From Saprospiraceae bacterium (GTDB lineage Bacteria; Bacteroidota; Bacteroidia; Chitinophagales; Saprospiraceae), in NCBI GenBank assembly GCA_016710235.1, contig JADJLG010000001.1, positions 919,501 through 983,500 on the forward strand: 64,000 nt of DNA. Reading direction: 5' to 3'. Numbering within the stretch: position 1 is the stretch's first letter; every line of letters starts with the position of its first letter. Positions 61,662 to 64,000 of the stretch are shown piece by piece. The notes under the pieces were generated by a model. That model had not been told where the DNA came from. It saw only the letters and a list, made by a program, of their open reading frames with translations, and did no database searches. A program made the translations under genes and the position numbers.

Positions 61662-64000
61662 ACTGTAATGCTTTGCGTGGATAGAATAGGATTGACATTT
61701 TGATCTTCACGGAGTCCGTACTTGCGGGACAACCACTCAGTAAGGCCATAGGTGAGAAATATAATGGTGATGGAGCTGCAAGGCATGAGAATTGCTGCAA
61801 TGACCGGGGAAAGTATCCCTTGCACCGCAAAGAAAAGACCGATCAGGTTGTATGCCACACTGATCCAAAACGTTGCAAAGATTATCTTTTTGCCTGATTT
61901 TGCGAATTGGATGTAAGAAGCTAATTTAGAAAGTCTGGAAGCTTCTATTATTCCGTCGGATGAAGGTGTAAATACATTGTTGTCTTCTACTACAGCAATG
62001 CCGACTTCGCTCTGCCTGAGCGCTCCGGCATCATTCAGACCATCACCGATCATCATCACTTTGAGATGGTGTTCATTTTGCAAGGCAGTTACATAGTCAA
62101 GCTTTTGTTGGGGACTTTGTTGGAAGAGCACTTCACAGTCCGGCCCCATCAGGCGGGTGATATTTTGTTTTTCAAAATCATTATCCCCCGAAAGCAGGGA
62201 CAAGGAAAAATTGGATTTCAATCCTTTAAACAGGTTTTGCATACCAAAACGGTATTTATTCCTCAATACGAATTCGCCTGTGATCAGGCCGTCCTTGTAC
62301 AGTACCACCTTACTGCCTGACTGATCAGTCTGATACTCGCCTCCAATAAATGTGGGAGAACCCATTTTATAATGTGTCTCATCAATCCAGGCTTCCATGC
62401 CCAGTCCTTCGTGTTCGACAAAATGTTCGATGTTGCGACAGTCTTTGACATTGATAAATTCAGATATACTTTTATTGACAGGATGAGTGGACTGTTTGAT
62501 CATCGAAGCAATATTTTGTAAGTCCTTTTCCGCCATTTTGGGACCAAAGTACATCACTTGTGCGGATCCTGACTGTGTCAATGTTCCCGTTTTGTCGAAA
62601 ACGATGTGGTTGATATTTGCTATTCGATCGATGATCTCTGCAGATCTTAGGTAAAATCTGTTTTGGCCAAAGATGCGTAGGATATTGCCATTGGTGTAAT
62701 TTTGGGAAAGGAGCAAAGCACAGGGGCAGGCCACAATAAGTACCGTGGTGATGGCATTCCACATATATGCCGTATTACCCTTCATACCCCAATAAGTTCC
62801 TGCTGCGATACCGATCAGAAGAACTGCATAAGTAAAATAAGCCCCTACAAGGTCGTAAGTCGTCCGGTTGAGGGAGGATTTGTCATTAAAAGCGGATTGG
62901 TTCCAGAGATTAGTCAAATAGCTTTGAGACACTTCTTTAAGGACAACGAGTTCCAGCATACCTCCTGTCTGTCTGCCACCGGCATAAACGATCTCACCGA
63001 TGCTGACAGGTGAGGGCTGACTCTCCCCTACTACAAAGCTGTAATCTATACTCGCCTTGCCTTTTGAAACCATAGCATCTACGGGAATAATTTCATTGGA
63101 ATGGATTCGGATCAGGTCATGCTCTTTGAGTTTGGACACTTCTGTGGGTACTGCTTGACCCTCAGATAGCTTGACTACGGCGATTGGGAAAAATGATTTG
63201 TAATCCCGGTCAAAAGAAATCGCGCTATGTGTCCTCGACTGGAGCCATCTCCCGATGAGCATAAAAAACACAATACCGCTCATGCTGTCCAAATATCCGC
63301 CTCCGGTCCCTGACAGGATCTCAAACAAACTCCTGATGAAGGTTATACTCAGAGCCAGAGCCACCGGAAAGTCAATATTCAAATAGCCGTTTTTAAGGCC
63401 TTTCCATGCCGCAGTAAAGAACTCCGTAGCGGCATAAAACAATACGGGAAAGGACAAAGCAATACTCAGAAATTTCAAAACGAAATGCAACTTCGTATCG
63501 ATGGTGTTTTGGATGGCCAGATAGTCCGCAAAACTGAAGATCATGATGTTGGCAAAGCAAAATCCAGCAATTCCAATTTTGTAGATACGCGACTTGTCAG
63601 TATATGCTGTGCCTGATTTCTGGATGTCGTTCAAACTGAGATGTGGTTCATAACCGATGCTATCCAGAGTTTCTGCCACTTTGCGCAGGCTGGTCTTACT
63701 GAGATTGTAACTGATGAAAACTTCTTTCCTCTCAAAATTGACCCGGGAGGCGATCACGCCTTCGTTGAGCCGGTTGAGTTGTTCGAGAATATACAAGCAG
63801 CTGGAGCAATGAATCTGGGGTAAGTAAAGAATCAACTGCGCTTGTTTTCCGTCGCTGAAATGCACCAGTTTGCGAGCGATCTCTTCGTCATCCAAAAAAG
63901 CGTATTTATCTTGTCTGACTTCATTGCGCTGGCTCAGACCCGGACAGGAATTGAGTTGATAATACTCACCAAGGTCATTTTTTTGAAGGATCTGAAATAC
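61658..64000 (-). CDS. ccoI: Copper-transporting P-type ATPase CcoI, 5' end outside the window
   Basis: At least 780 residues; the frame is open through the right edge, so the start lies outside. The N-terminal segment reading VFQILQKNDLGEYYQLNSCP (from the edge inward) continues an HMA domain (LPQIHCSSCLYILEQL), then the membrane CPC site IVACPCALLLSQNY, DKTGTLTQSG, QSTHPVNKSI and IGDGLNDAGALRQSE. The C-terminal signature differs from CopA and matches FixI/CcoI, which supplies copper for cbb3 assembly. It heads the operon and overlaps ccoS by 4 bp. Confidence 0.93.
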   Translation of the reverse strand, partial: VFQILQKNDLGEYYQLNSCPGLSQRNEVRQDKYAFLDDEEIARKLVHFSDGKQAQLILYLPQIHCSSCLYILEQLNRLNEGVIASRVNFERKEVFISYNLSKTSLRKVAETLDSIGYEPHLSLNDIQKSGTAYTDKSRIYKIGIAGFCFANIMIFSFADYLAIQNTIDTKLHFVLKFLSIALSFPVLFYAATEFFTAAWKGLKNGYLNIDFPVALALSITFIRSLFEILSGTGGGYLDSMSGIVFFMLIGRWLQSRTHSAISFDRDYKSFFPIAVVKLSEGQAVPTEVSKLKEHDLIRIHSNEIIPVDAMVSKGKASIDYSFVVGESQPSPVSIGEIVYAGGRQTGGMLELVVLKEVSQSYLTNLWNQSAFNDKSSLNRTTYDLVGAYFTYAVLLIGIAAGTYWGMKGNTAYMWNAITTVLIVACPCALLLSQNYTNGNILRIFGQNRFYLRSAEIIDRIANINHIVFDKTGTLTQSGSAQVMYFGPKMAEKDLQNIASMIKQSTHPVNKSISEFINVKDCRNIEHFVEHEGLGMEAWIDETHYKMGSPTFIGGEYQTDQSGSKVVLYKDGLITGEFVLRNKYRFGMQNLFKGLKSNFSLSLLSGDNDFEKQNITRLMGPDCEVLFQQSPQQKLDYVTALQNEHHLKVMMIGDGLNDAGALRQSEVGIAVVEDNNVFTPSSDGIIEASRLSKLASYIQFAKSGKKIIFATFWISVAYNLIGLFFAVQGILSPVIAAILMPCSSITIIFLTYGLTEWLSRKYGLREDQNVNPILSTQSITV

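Overview
The window is a bacterial chromosome segment, most likely Bacteroidota and plausibly Saprospiraceae-like. The clues are remnants of type IX secretion (T9SS) C-terminal sorting domains, TAnnTTTG promoter elements, several lipoproteins, a fused CcoNO cbb3 oxidase subunit, and families typical of that phylum (DUF2147, DUF2024, DUF3347, OmpH). Genus-level placement is inference.

Layout. 0-18.5 kb (mostly + strand) is housekeeping and envelope biology: a decayed T9SS-sorted protein, a three-gene parvulin/SurA outer-membrane chaperone operon, a 2-oxoglutarate oxygenase, TatA, Skp/OmpH, a phosphopantetheinyl transferase, YceI, a GH113-like hydrolase, sigma-54 (rpoN) and GlsB, plus more T9SS debris. 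18.6-37.3 kb (mostly - strand) is accessory: a cation/proton antiporter, a GT39 glycosyltransferase, a copper island (multicopper oxidase with an extra barrel-like tail, DUF3347, HMA chaperone, CopA ATPase, AraC regulator with an N-terminal CxxC segment), a YciI-DoxX-YdeI operon, and a thiol-themed cluster (thioredoxin-like protein, DUF2024, MarR regulator with a cysteine cluster) with GTTAG...CTAAC palindromes.

37.7-55.1 kb is the most notable region: an integron cassette array on the - strand with no integrase in the window (a CALIN-type array). Twelve attC-like sites separate one- and two-gene cassettes. In most cassettes the first bases (GTTRRRY-like) are the exact complement of the box that opens the cassette's own attC, which is the signature of integron cassettes. 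Cargo includes a hicBA toxin-antitoxin pair, a DUF262 + HEPN pair, a cyclase-like + membrane protein pair (a Pycsar-like candidate), a GNAT acetyltransferase and several unknown proteins. An IS1182-family element sits at the crossover base of one attC, and a ~0.9-1.0 kb composite repeat of transposon debris has truncated two other attC sites at the same point. The head of the array is marked by a perfect 56-bp palindrome.

55.4-64 kb (- strand, visibly GC-richer) is a contiguous cbb3 oxidase operon: ccoI-ccoS-ccoNO-ccoQ-ccoP-ccoG-ccoH and a UreH2/TauE-like membrane protein, several joined by 4-bp ATGA overlaps. ccoI runs off the right edge of the window; a VOC-family gene runs off the left edge. 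No rRNA, tRNA or CRISPR array was recognised.
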